NCBI GenBank assembly: GCA_029246685.1
Contig: JAQWMR010000004.1
Coordinates: 210,841-274,840, forward strand
Source: Acidimicrobiales bacterium
GTDB taxonomy: Bacteria > Actinomycetota > Acidimicrobiia > Acidimicrobiales > Aldehydirespiratoraceae
Reading direction: 5' to 3'
DNA: 64,000 nucleotides
Positions 30,091-38,407 of the stretch are shown in pieces. Below the pieces are notes generated by a model. That model was not told where the DNA came from and ran no database searches. It was given only the letters and a program-made list of their open reading frames with translations. The position numbers and the translations under genes are program-made. Position 1 is the first letter of the stretch. Every line of letters begins with the position of its first letter.

Positions 30091-31879
30091 CTTGTTCGGG
30101 ATCGACGAGTTCGACGACGCAGGTCCGGTAGACGAATCGAACACGACCCGCCCTCCAGGGCAGGTCGTTCGCGTTCTCGCTGACGTTCCCGCGATCGATC
30201 GGGAGTTCGACTACGTCGTCCCGCCCGCGTGGGACGAGGACGGGCGAGCTGAGCGGATCGCGGTCGGCACGATGGTGCGGGTCGAGTTGGCCGGTCGTCG
30301 GGTGGGCGCGTGGGTGACCGCCGTCGACGTCGAACCGGCGGCCGGGGTCGCCCTGGCCGAGCTCCAGAAGCTGAGTGGGGTCGGTCCGAGCGCGGAGGTC
30401 CTGGATCTGTCGGTGTGGGCGGCATGGCGTTGGGCTGGTCGGCGCGTGCCGTTCCTACGGACGGCATCGCCGCCTCGGATGGTCGCCGGCGTGCCCGAAC
30501 GGCGTGGCGGGGGTCCGGTGCCGGCCGGTCCGGCCGATGTGTTCGATGACGCGTTCGAGAAGGATGTCGCCGTCGTGCGCCATCCGCCGGCTGACGATGG
30601 CTTGTCGCTGGCGCTCGCCGCCTGCCGTCGCGGCGACGCGCTGATCGTCGTGGCGGACATGAACCGGGCGCGTCGTCTCGCTGTAGCGCTTCGGCGAGCT
30701 GGCGTGATCGTCGCGCTAGGCCCTGATGACTGGGCGACCGCGGCCGGAGGAGCCACGGTCGTGGGCACGCGGTCGGCGGCCTGGATGCCGATGCCTGATC
30801 TCGCTGCCGTCGTCGTGTTCGACGAGCACGACGAGGCGCTTCAGGAGGAACGGCAGCCGACATGGCATGCGCGAGAGGTCGCGCTCGAGCGAGCCCGTCT
30901 TCGTGGTGTGCCGTGCGTGCTCGCATCGGCCACTCCGTCGCTCGACGCGCTTCGAGCCGGCGTGCTGTTGCGGCCGAGCCGAACGGTGGAGCGTGAGGGC
31001 TGGCCGATCGTGGAGGTGCTGGACCGGCGCAACGATGATCCAGTGAAGGCCGGGCCGTTCGCGGAGCGCCTGGGCGAGCGCTTGACGTCGGGTCGGGTGG
31101 TCTGCGTGCTGAACCGCACCGGCCGAGCCCGGCTTCTGGCCTGTGCGACGTGCGGCGAGATCGTTCGATCTGAGGACGGCACCCGCTCGATGATCCAGGT
31201 CGATGATCACCTGGAGACGTCCGACGGCATCGAGCATCGTCCGCTCGTGTGCGCCCACTGCGGCGCCACCAGGCTGAAGACGCTGCGGGCGGGGGTCACT
31301 CGGGCCCGAGAGGAGTTGGCCGCGTTCGTCGGCGAGGACGTTGACGAGGTCACCGCATCGACCGAGGAGCAACCCACGTCTCGGGTCGTCATCGGCACGG
31401 AGGCCGTTCTCCATCGTGTGGACCGGGCGGATGTCGTGGTCTTTCTCGACCTCGACCAGGAGCTTCTGCGGCCGGCGCAGCGGGCAGCCGAGCAGGCCCT
31501 CGCGATGCTCGCGCGGGGGGCGAGGCTGCTCGGTAGCAAGGCCGACGGCGGCCGGCTCGTGCTGCAGACCCGCCAGCCTGAGCACGAAGTGGTGCAGGCT
31601 GCGCTGAAGGCGGACCCGTCGATCGTCGCCGTGGCTGAGCGCGACCGTCGCCGGGCGGTCGGGGCGCCACCGTATGGAGCCGAAGCGCTGGTGACCGGGG
31701 CCGGTGCGGAGGAGTTCATCGCCTCCTTCGGGTCCCCGGATGGCGTTCGAGTCCGCGGGCCGGTGGACGAACGATGGCTGCTGCGATCGGAGACGCACGG
31801 CTCGCTCCTCGATGCGCTCGCAGCCACGCCCCGCCCGTCAGCCCGGCTGCGGGTCGAGGTCGATCCGCTGCGAGTATGA
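30083..31879 (+). CDS. priA: Actinobacterial PriA-like primosomal protein, helicase-defective type
   Basis: The 598-residue protein has the PriA 3'-DNA-binding N-domain (VRVLADVPAIDREFDYVVP), a DEAH-like FDEHDEA, LASATPSLDALRAG, zinc-site Cys pairs CATCGE and CAHCGATRL, and a C-terminal domain. The segment that should hold Walker A reads HPPADDGLSLALAACRRGD with no GKT, so ATP-driven unwinding is not expected. Loss of Walker A is known in actinobacterial PriA. Only four of the usual eight zinc Cys are seen. ATG 30083 lies inside the palindromic repeat; TTG 30092 is the alternative. Confidence 0.85.
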   Translation: MQRLFGIDEFDDAGPVDESNTTRPPGQVVRVLADVPAIDREFDYVVPPAWDEDGRAERIAVGTMVRVELAGRRVGAWVTAVDVEPAAGVALAELQKLSGVGPSAEVLDLSVWAAWRWAGRRVPFLRTASPPRMVAGVPERRGGGPVPAGPADVFDDAFEKDVAVVRHPPADDGLSLALAACRRGDALIVVADMNRARRLAVALRRAGVIVALGPDDWATAAGGATVVGTRSAAWMPMPDLAAVVVFDEHDEALQEERQPTWHAREVALERARLRGVPCVLASATPSLDALRAGVLLRPSRTVEREGWPIVEVLDRRNDDPVKAGPFAERLGERLTSGRVVCVLNRTGRARLLACATCGEIVRSEDGTRSMIQVDDHLETSDGIEHRPLVCAHCGATRLKTLRAGVTRAREELAAFVGEDVDEVTASTEEQPTSRVVIGTEAVLHRVDRADVVVFLDLDQELLRPAQRAAEQALAMLARGARLLGSKADGGRLVLQTRQPEHEVVQAALKADPSIVAVAERDRRRAVGAPPYGAEALVTGAGAEEFIASFGSPDGVRVRGPVDERWLLRSETHGSLLDALAATPRPSARLRVEVDPLRV

Positions 31880-31883
31880 GTCG

Positions 31884-32432
31884 ATGCGTCGATGGATGGT
31901 GCTCGCCGCGCTCAGTGCGCTTGCCGTGCTTGGCGCCGTTCTGATCATCACCGCTGACGACGACGAGGCGCCGCCGGAACTCGAGACGGTGACCACCGCC
32001 GAGGGCATTGTCACGCAGGTGCCGCTGGGCTGGGCAGCCGAGGGTGATTTCATTTGGGACTACCACCCGGCGGGTGAGCCCGAGGGCTTCGATCAGTGGA
32101 CGGTCACGACAGCCGGCTGCCTCGGCGACGACGACTGTCCGGTCCGCACGCTCGAAGAGTGGCTCGAGGTGGCGCCGTCGCTGGCCACCTTCGTCGGCGT
32201 TCGTTCGGGAGAGGGGTCGGAGGTGTTCGGCCTCAGGGAGGAACAGCTCGGCGATGCGTATGTGATGCGGGCGAGAACGGAGTCCTCGGGCGACCTGGTG
32301 TTCGTCGCCGCGTTCACGGACTCGTCGTGGGACTCTTTCTACGCCTGCTCGGTCCGACTCGGGTTCGGGTCCGACCGCCGCCTGGCGACCGAGATCGTCG
32401 ATGTGTGCCGGGAGACCGCTGATGGGAACTGA
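31884..32432 (+). CDS. Hypothetical membrane-anchored extracytoplasmic protein
   Basis: The 182-residue protein has a signal/anchor helix at about 4-23 (MVLAALSALAVLGAVLIITA) and then a soluble domain. CLGDDDCP contains two Cys six residues apart, and more Cys occur near the C-terminus (YACSVRLGFG, VDVCRE), suggesting disulfides outside the cell. ATG 31884 lies 4 nt after the priA stop and gives the signal. No family recognised. Confidence 0.65.
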   Translation: MRRWMVLAALSALAVLGAVLIITADDDEAPPELETVTTAEGIVTQVPLGWAAEGDFIWDYHPAGEPEGFDQWTVTTAGCLGDDDCPVRTLEEWLEVAPSLATFVGVRSGEGSEVFGLREEQLGDAYVMRARTESSGDLVFVAAFTDSSWDSFYACSVRLGFGSDRRLATEIVDVCRETADGN

Positions 32433-32988
32433 GATCCGTCTGGCGACGCCGGCCGACCGCGAGCTGCTCGTGGCGACCGTCGTCGAGGCGTTCCGCGGCG
32501 ACCCCGCGTTCACATGGTTCTTCGGCGAGGAGTACGACCGTGACGGGGCGATCTTCGCCGGCGCGCTCTTCGACTCCCGCGTCGGTGAGGGCGGAGTGTG
32601 GACGACTCCCGAGATCGATGCTGTCGCTCTCTGGGATGTCCCGGGCACCCATGCCGTCTCCGACTTCTCTGCGCTTCCCGCCGACACTCGCGAGCGGCTC
32701 GATCGGTATCACGATGCAACCGAGGCAATGTTGCCCGAGGGCGACGTGTGGTACCTCGGCATTCTCGCCAGCCATCCGGATCGACGGGGGAGTGGCCTCG
32801 CCAGCGCCGTCGCTGGCATCGGACTCCGGGCTGCGGGCACTGACGGACTTCCCGCCGTTCTCGAGACGACGAACCCGGGCAACGTCGCGATGTACGAGCG
32901 CCGAGGTTGGTTGGTCCTGAACTCGACACCGCTGGACGAACTCACGATCTGGGTCATGACCCACCCGGGTACAAGCGGCACCGATTGA
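32422..32988 (+). CDS. GNAT family N-acetyltransferase
   Basis: The 188-residue protein has an N-terminal IRLATPADRELLVATVVEAF helix, the acetyl-CoA region WYLGILASHPDRRGSGLASAV (motif A) and ETTNPGNVAMYERRGWLV (motif B). GGGAG precedes ATG 32422; the start overlaps the previous gene by 11 nt. Substrate unknown. Transcription probably ends at the hairpin just downstream. Confidence 0.85.
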   Translation: MGTEIRLATPADRELLVATVVEAFRGDPAFTWFFGEEYDRDGAIFAGALFDSRVGEGGVWTTPEIDAVALWDVPGTHAVSDFSALPADTRERLDRYHDATEAMLPEGDVWYLGILASHPDRRGSGLASAVAGIGLRAAGTDGLPAVLETTNPGNVAMYERRGWLVLNSTPLDELTIWVMTHPGTSGTD

Positions 32989-32991
32989 TCA

Positions 32992-33047
32992 CGCCACGTT
33001 TTGCGACAAGCGACAAACCCGACTGTCGCTTGTCGCAATACGTGGCG
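32992..33047. terminator. Strong bidirectional hairpin between convergent genes
   Basis: Two 24-nt arms (32992-33015 and 33024-33047) are complementary at 23 of 24 positions around an 8-nt loop. Each arm contains the direct pair GCGACAAGCGACA. The hairpin lies 3 nt after the GNAT stop and about 35 nt from the end of the convergent methylase gene, so a two-way terminator is likely. There is no long T tract. Confidence 0.65.
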
Positions 33048-33082
33048 CTTGTGTCCGGTTCGGTCTGCGCCTCGTCGAGTCG

Positions 33083-33604
33083 CTACGGCGCCCAGGACCG
33101 CCGGCGGGCCTCGTAGAGGGCGATGGCAGTGGCCGCGGCGACGTTGAGGCTGCCGACCTTGCCGAGTTGGGGGATGAAGGCGGTCTGGTCGCACTCGGCG
33201 AGCGTCGCCGGGGTGACGCCGCGGTCTTCGTGGCCGATCACCAAGGCGACGTCGCCGGAGAGGTCGGCCTCGGGCAGCGCCACGGCGTCGGACGTCAGCT
33301 CGATGGCGACCACGCGATAGCCGGCTGCCTTCGCGGCATTCACCGCGGCGGGGCCGTCCTCGACCTCGTCCCAGGTGAGATAGCGGGCGGTGCCGAGAGC
33401 GGTCTTGTTGACCTTGTCGTGATCGGGTGCGGTGCCGGCGGCGATCCACACATGGTCGACCCGCTCGGCTGCGGCGGTGCGCACCACGGAGCCGACGTTG
33501 AACGGGTTCTGCACGCCGTCGAGGATCAGCGCGAGGCGGCCATCGGTGCGCTTGCGCCACTCGCGGTGGAGCCGCTTCATGCCGGTGCCATCGAGCTGGC
33601 TCAC
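33083..33604 (-). CDS. SpoU/TrmH family RNA 2'-O-methyltransferase
   Basis: The 173-residue protein has the three SPOUT knot motifs: ILDGVQNPFNVGSVVRTA (motif 1), LVIGHEDRGV (motif 2) and IPQLGKVGSLNVAAATAIALYE (motif 3). It lacks the N-terminal L30-like substrate domain, so it resembles tRNA (Gm18 or similar) methylases. The exact RNA target cannot be decided. Its start overlaps the stop of the upstream RsmC-like gene by 4 nt. Confidence 0.88.
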   Translation of the reverse strand: MSQLDGTGMKRLHREWRKRTDGRLALILDGVQNPFNVGSVVRTAAAERVDHVWIAAGTAPDHDKVNKTALGTARYLTWDEVEDGPAAVNAAKAAGYRVVAIELTSDAVALPEADLSGDVALVIGHEDRGVTPATLAECDQTAFIPQLGKVGSLNVAAATAIALYEARRRSWAP

Positions 33605-34221
33605 GGTGCGCCTCCTTCAGTCCCTCGGCGTACCTCGAGTATGCGGTATCCAGCTCGGCTTGCGAGTCGCTCGGTGGGCCAGCCCTGATCCGTCAACCAG
33701 CGGGCGAGCGAGTCGCTCCCCAGATGCTTCTGGACGACGAGATGGGCGACGCCCTCGGGTGTGAGACGGGGCAGCCATCTGAGGAGCAGTTCGTGGAGCG
33801 CGGCCTTGCCCACACGGATCGGCGGGTTGGAGAGGATCCGGTCGAAAGACGTCCCCGCGGGGACGTCCTCGGGCTCGACCACGGTCACCCGGTCGACGGC
33901 TCCGACAGAGGCGGCGTTGGCCTCGGTCAACGCACGAGCCCGGGCGTTCACGTCGATCGCCCAAACCTCGGCCGCGGGCGCGCGCATTGCGGCGACGCAG
34001 GTGATCGGGCCCCAGCCGCAGCCGATGTCGAGGACAGACTGAGCGCCGTCGAGGGCAGGAGCCTCAAGCAGCAGGAGCTTTGTGCCGGCATCCAGCTTGT
34101 CGGCGGAGAAGACGCCGCGGTCGCCCGTCAGCGTCAAATGCATGTCGGGCAGGCTGACATCGACGGACGTCGGCGCGGACGGTGCGTCCGGGTCGTCGTC
34201 GAAGTAGTGACCGGCGCTCAC
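33601..34221 (-). CDS. RsmC-like class I methyltransferase
   Basis: The 206-residue protein has SAM motif I VLDIGCGWGPITCVAA and motif IV ILSNPPIRVGK (NPP-I/F type), which together mark the RsmC/MTS family acting on 16S rRNA guanines. It is only the catalytic half; the N-terminal pseudo-domain of enterobacterial RsmC is absent, as usual in actinobacteria. GTG start, 23 nt from the divergent def gene. Confidence 0.85.
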   Translation of the reverse strand: MSAGHYFDDDPDAPSAPTSVDVSLPDMHLTLTGDRGVFSADKLDAGTKLLLLEAPALDGAQSVLDIGCGWGPITCVAAMRAPAAEVWAIDVNARARALTEANAASVGAVDRVTVVEPEDVPAGTSFDRILSNPPIRVGKAALHELLLRWLPRLTPEGVAHLVVQKHLGSDSLARWLTDQGWPTERLASRAGYRILEVRRGTEGGAP

Positions 34222-34244
34222 GAGGGGGACGGTAACCTGACACC

Positions 34245-34781
34245 ATGGCCGGCTACGACATCCGAGTGATCGGAGATCCCGTCCTGCGCCAAAAGGCGAA
34301 GGACATCACCGATGTCGATGACGCGCTCGTCCGGCTGGTCGACGACATGCTCGAGACGATGTACGAGGCGCCCGGCATCGGCCTCGCCGCCCCGCAGGTC
34401 GGCGTGCAGAAGCGCCTGTTCGTCTGGGACGTGGGCATGGGGCCCGAGGCGATTATCAACCCCGAGATCGTCGAGAGCGACGGCGAATGGCTCTTCGAGG
34501 AGGGCTGCCTGTCGGTGCCTGGCCTCTCGTGGGAGATCGTGCGGCCCAAGACCATTCACATCGTCGGTCGTGATCTCGACGGCAACGAAATGTCGTTCGA
34601 AGCCGATGAGCTCGAATCCCGCCTCTTCCAGCACGAGATGGATCACCTCGAAGGAACCCTGCTGATCGAGCGGCTCGACGACGAGACCCGAAAGGCCGCA
34701 CTCAAGACGATCCGAGACCTGCAGTTCGGTAGCAACGGCCCCGCTCGTCGATCCACCGGCGACGGGCTCACGCTGCCGTGA
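34245..34781 (+). CDS. def: Peptide deformylase
   Basis: Removes the formyl group from nascent proteins. The 178-residue metalloprotein has all three motifs: GIGLAAPQVG, EEGCLSVPG with Cys88, and QHEMDHLEG with His130, Glu131 and His134. Divergent from the RsmC-like gene with only 23 nt between. It overlaps fmt by 4 nt, forming the common def-fmt pair. Confidence 0.96.
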   Translation: MAGYDIRVIGDPVLRQKAKDITDVDDALVRLVDDMLETMYEAPGIGLAAPQVGVQKRLFVWDVGMGPEAIINPEIVESDGEWLFEEGCLSVPGLSWEIVRPKTIHIVGRDLDGNEMSFEADELESRLFQHEMDHLEGTLLIERLDDETRKAALKTIRDLQFGSNGPARRSTGDGLTLP

Positions 34782-35659
34782 CGATCCCGCCACCGGCGGA
34801 GATCCGACGAATCGCCTACCTCGGCACGCCGGAACTGGCCGTCCCGCCACTCACCGCCCTTGTGGAGGCCGGTTACGAGATCCCGCTCGTGGTGAGCCGG
34901 GCCGACACTCGTCGGGGGAGAGGCGGCGGTCATCAGCCGTCGCCCGTGAAGGCTGCGGCCGAATCCCTCGGCTTGCCGGTCACCGACCAACTCGCAGACC
35001 TGGCCAATGTGGACGTCGACCTCGGCGTCGTCGTCGCCTACGGGCGGATCATCCCGGCCTCCGTGCTCGACGATCTAGCCATGGTCAACATCCACTTCTC
35101 GCTGCTGCCCCGTTGGCGGGGGGCGGCGCCCGTCGAGCGAGCCATCCTGGCCGGTGATGCCGAGACCGGCGTCTGCCTCATGGCGGTCGAGGAAGGGCTC
35201 GACACCGGCGCGGTCTACGGCCGCGGCACCCTGACGATCGGAGACGACGAGTCGCTCGACGAGCTGCGGGATCGCCTGGTGGAGATCGGCGTGGCGCAGC
35301 TCCTGAGCGCGCTGGCCGAAGGCCTCGGTGAACCGGCGGACCAGTTCGGCGAGCCCGTCTACGCCGACAAGCTCTCCGCCGACGACCGGCGGATCGACTG
35401 GACTGCCCCGGCGATCGACGTCCATCGACGGGTTCGCGTCGGCGGCGCCTGGACCACGTTCCGGGACAAGCGCATAAAGGTGCACTGCACCGCGCTGAGC
35501 GACGGGTCCGGCGCTCCCGGATCGATCGATGGTGTCAGCGTGAACGCGGGCAGCGGTGCAGTGGAGCTCGTCGAGATCCAGCCGGAGGGCAAGCCCCGCC
35601 AGGAGCCTTCCGCGTGGCGCAACGGTGCCCAGCCCGGCCCCGACGATCGCTTCGTCTGA
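34778..35659 (+). CDS. fmt: Methionyl-tRNA formyltransferase
   Basis: Formylates initiator Met-tRNA. The 293-residue protein has IAYLGTPELAVPPL, an AYGRIIPASVLD stretch, the signature HFSLLPRWRGAAP with the catalytic Asn-equivalent preceding it (NIHFSLLP), and a C-terminal OB-like domain. GTG start in a 4-nt overlap with def; the stop TGA overlaps the next ATG by 1 nt. Confidence 0.95.
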   Translation: MTIPPPAEIRRIAYLGTPELAVPPLTALVEAGYEIPLVVSRADTRRGRGGGHQPSPVKAAAESLGLPVTDQLADLANVDVDLGVVVAYGRIIPASVLDDLAMVNIHFSLLPRWRGAAPVERAILAGDAETGVCLMAVEEGLDTGAVYGRGTLTIGDDESLDELRDRLVEIGVAQLLSALAEGLGEPADQFGEPVYADKLSADDRRIDWTAPAIDVHRRVRVGGAWTTFRDKRIKVHCTALSDGSGAPGSIDGVSVNAGSGAVELVEIQPEGKPRQEPSAWRNGAQPGPDDRFV

Positions 35660-36795
35660 TGGTCGAAGACGACGCCCGCCGGGTCGCCATCGACGCGATC
35701 GTCCGCATCGACGAGGACGGGGCGTACGCCAACGTCGTGCTCCCCAAGATGCTCGACGACACGGACCTCGAGCCCCGCGACAAGGGGCTCGTCACCGAAC
35801 TCGTCTACGGGTCGACCCGACGCAAGCGAGCGCTCGATCATGTGGTCGACCGCTTCCTCGTCCAGGACCCGCCACCGTCGGCCCGAGCGGCGCTGCGGAT
35901 CGGAGCCCACCAGCTGATCGAGTTGGGAACACCGCCCCACGCGGCGGTCTCGGCGACGGTGTCTGCGGCACCGAAACGCTTCCGGGGAATGGTGAACGCC
36001 GTGCTTCGCAAGGTGGCCACGGCGACCAAGGAAGGGATCGAGTACCCGTCGGATCCGATCGCCCTCAGCTACCCGGACTGGATCGTGAACCGACTCCGTG
36101 GCGACCTCGGCGCCGAAGAGGCCGACGCCGCGCTGCGGATCATGAACGAGGCCGCCACGGTCCAGAAACGCGAAGACGGCTACATGCAGGACGAGAGCTC
36201 CCGCCGAGTCGCTGATCTCGTCCCGTCGGCGCCCAGAACGCGGGTGCTCGACGTGTGCGCGGCCCCGGGTGGCAAAGCGACGTCGATCGCCACGCGTGGG
36301 GCGTTCGTCGCTGCCGCGGATCTTCGAGGCAGCCGGGTGGGACTGATCACCAGCAATGTCGACCGCCTCGGAGCCGACGACGTCGCGGCGCTGCAAGCCG
36401 ACGCCACGGCGCCCCCGTTCGCTCCAGGCTCGTTCGATGCGGTTCTCGTCGATGCGCCGTGCTCGGGCCTCGGCGCCCTTCGACGGCGCGCGGATGCGCG
36501 CTGGCGGATCACTCCGGCCGACGTCGACAACCTCGTCGCCCTGCAACTCCGGATTCTCGAGGCTGCGGCCCCGATGGTCAGGCCCGGCGGCACGCTGGTC
36601 TACAGCGTCTGCACGCTCACATTGGCCGAGTCCGTCGGCGTGGTCGACAGTGCCCGCACCTCACTCGTCGGCCTCGGTTTCCGCTCGGTCGACCCCGGCG
36701 GCGATGGATGGACGACGCTCGGGGACGGCGTCGAGGTGCTGCTCCCAGGTCCGGCCCACGACGGCATGTGTCGAGCGGTCTTCGAGCGGGCCTGA
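35659..36795 (+). CDS. rsmB: 16S rRNA m5C967-type methyltransferase RsmB
   Basis: The 378-residue protein has an N-terminal NusB-like RNA-binding domain (RRVAIDAIVRIDEDGAYAN, GLVTELVYGSTRRKRALDHVV) and a C-terminal class I methylase with DVCAAPGGKATSIA. The two conserved Cys of the RNA m5C family are present at 268 (DAPCSGLG) and 318 (YSVCTLT). ATG 35659 overlaps the fmt stop by 1 nt, the conserved fmt-rsmB pairing. Confidence 0.93.
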   Translation: MVEDDARRVAIDAIVRIDEDGAYANVVLPKMLDDTDLEPRDKGLVTELVYGSTRRKRALDHVVDRFLVQDPPPSARAALRIGAHQLIELGTPPHAAVSATVSAAPKRFRGMVNAVLRKVATATKEGIEYPSDPIALSYPDWIVNRLRGDLGAEEADAALRIMNEAATVQKREDGYMQDESSRRVADLVPSAPRTRVLDVCAAPGGKATSIATRGAFVAAADLRGSRVGLITSNVDRLGADDVAALQADATAPPFAPGSFDAVLVDAPCSGLGALRRRADARWRITPADVDNLVALQLRILEAAAPMVRPGGTLVYSVCTLTLAESVGVVDSARTSLVGLGFRSVDPGGDGWTTLGDGVEVLLPGPAHDGMCRAVFERA

Positions 36796-36808
36796 GTATC
36801 GTTCCGCC

Positions 36809-37360
36809 ATGGCTCACGGACACGACCACGGCGACGACGACGGCGCACCGCTGCTTGTCAAGATCCTGACCGTCTCCGACGGGGTCGTCTACGGCACCCG
36901 CGAGGACAAGTCCGGCGCCATCCTCGAAGAACACATGGTCGCCGCCGGCTGGACCGTGGCGGAGCGCCAGGTCACCGAGGACGGGGAGGGCCCGGTCGCC
37001 GAAAAGCTTCGATCCCTCGCCGCCGACTTCCACGGCCTCGTGATCACCACCGGTGGGACAGGCTTCGGGCCGCGAGATCTCACCCCGGAGGGCACGCGGG
37101 CCGTCATCGACCGCGAGGCACCGGGCCTCGCCGAGGCCATGCGGCTCGTCAGCCCGCTCGGCCGTCTGAGCCGTGCGGTTGCGGGCACGCTCGACACCGC
37201 TCTCATCGTGAACACCCCGGGTTCATCGAAGGGCTGCATCGAGACGATCGACGCGGTGATCGACGTCCTTCCCCATGCCGTCCGCCTGCTCGTCGACAAT
37301 GCGGACCCGCACCCGAGTGCCGACGCGCCGCACAAACATGAGTCCTCCGAACATGGGTGA
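36809..37360 (+). CDS. MoaB/Mog-family protein with His-rich termini
   Basis: The 183-residue protein has the molybdopterin-binding fold: ILTVSDGVVYG, LVITTGGTGFGPRDLTPEGT and NTPGSSKGCIETID. It therefore resembles the molybdopterin adenylyltransferase Mog/MoaB. The first 10 residues (MAHGHDHGDD) and the last 18 (HPSADAPHKHESSEHG region) are rich in His and Asp, which could bind metal. No other molybdenum-cofactor genes are in the window. ATG 36809 follows rsmB by 13 nt. Confidence 0.85.
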   Translation: MAHGHDHGDDDGAPLLVKILTVSDGVVYGTREDKSGAILEEHMVAAGWTVAERQVTEDGEGPVAEKLRSLAADFHGLVITTGGTGFGPRDLTPEGTRAVIDREAPGLAEAMRLVSPLGRLSRAVAGTLDTALIVNTPGSSKGCIETIDAVIDVLPHAVRLLVDNADPHPSADAPHKHESSEHG

Positions 37361-38396
37361 CGTGTCACCGGTGGTCGATCGAGACCGCATGCTGCGGGCG
37401 ATCGACGTGGCCAGCCGAGCCCGCCACCGGGCGTCACCGAATCCGTGGGTCGGTGTCACACTGGTCCAGACCGACGGCAGCATCGCGTGGGGGGCCACCC
37501 AGCCGCCCGGCGGAAACCACGCCGAGATCGAGGCCCTCGAGTCGGCCCAGGACACGGTCGGCTCGACCGTCTACACCACGCTGGAGCCGTGCAACCACCA
37601 GGGCCGGACCGGCCCGTGCACCGGGGCGCTGATCGCCGCGGGCGTCGCCCGGGTCGTCATCGCCATCGAGGATCCGGACCCCAACGTCGCTGGCACGGGC
37701 ATCGCCCGGCTGCGTGAGGCGGGCGTCGAGGTGGACGTCGGCGTCGCGGCGGCCGAGGTCGAGCACCAACTCCGCCCATACCTCCACCACCGCCGCACCG
37801 GTCGACCCTGGGTCGTTCTCAAGCTCGCCGCCACGCTCGACGGACGAGTCGCCGCACCCGACGGCTCATCGCAGTGGATCACCGGGCCGGCGGCACGCGT
37901 CGATGCCCACCGCCTCCGCGCCGAGAGCGACGCGATCCTCGTCGGTGCCGGCACCGTGCGCACCGACGACCCGTCGCTCACCGTGCGGGACTGGCCGCCG
38001 CCGGAGCTCCACATCGACCCAGCCGGCATCACCGACCCTCGTCGCATCGTGCTCGGCACTGCTCCGGAAGGCACCAAGGTCCATCCCTGTCTCGAGTTCG
38101 ACGGTGAGATTCCCGATCTCCTCGACCAGCTCGGGAGTGACGACGTCGTCCAGCTGATGGTGGAAGGTGGCCCTCGGGTGGCCCATGCGATCCATCACGC
38201 TCGCCTCGTCGATCAGTACGTCGTGTACGTCGCGCCGGCGCTGTTCGCCGGGAGCGACGCCGCCAGCCTGTTCGCGGGAATGGGAGCGATGTCGATCGAA
38301 GGCATCTGGCGAGGCGAGTTCGAGGACGTCCAGCGAGTCGGCGACGACATCCGCATCGACGTGATTCCCGGCGGGGCCGCCGAGTCCCAGGGGTAG
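37353..38396 (+). CDS. ribD: Bifunctional riboflavin deaminase/reductase RibD
   Basis: Second and third steps of riboflavin synthesis. With the start at 37353 the 347-residue protein has a cytidine-deaminase-like zinc domain (His56 in NHAEIEAL, Cys80 and Cys89 in EPCNHQGRTGPC) and a C-terminal NADPH reductase domain (PWVVLKLAATLDGRVAAPDG, LMVEGGPRVAHA). ATG 37338 or GTG 37362 are alternative starts; no ribosome-binding site decides between them. ribE, ribBA and ribH are not adjacent. Confidence 0.9.
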   Translation: MGDVSPVVDRDRMLRAIDVASRARHRASPNPWVGVTLVQTDGSIAWGATQPPGGNHAEIEALESAQDTVGSTVYTTLEPCNHQGRTGPCTGALIAAGVARVVIAIEDPDPNVAGTGIARLREAGVEVDVGVAAAEVEHQLRPYLHHRRTGRPWVVLKLAATLDGRVAAPDGSSQWITGPAARVDAHRLRAESDAILVGAGTVRTDDPSLTVRDWPPPELHIDPAGITDPRRIVLGTAPEGTKVHPCLEFDGEIPDLLDQLGSDDVVQLMVEGGPRVAHAIHHARLVDQYVVYVAPALFAGSDAASLFAGMGAMSIEGIWRGEFEDVQRVGDDIRIDVIPGGAAESQG

Positions 38397-38407
38397 CCTT
38401 CACGCCC

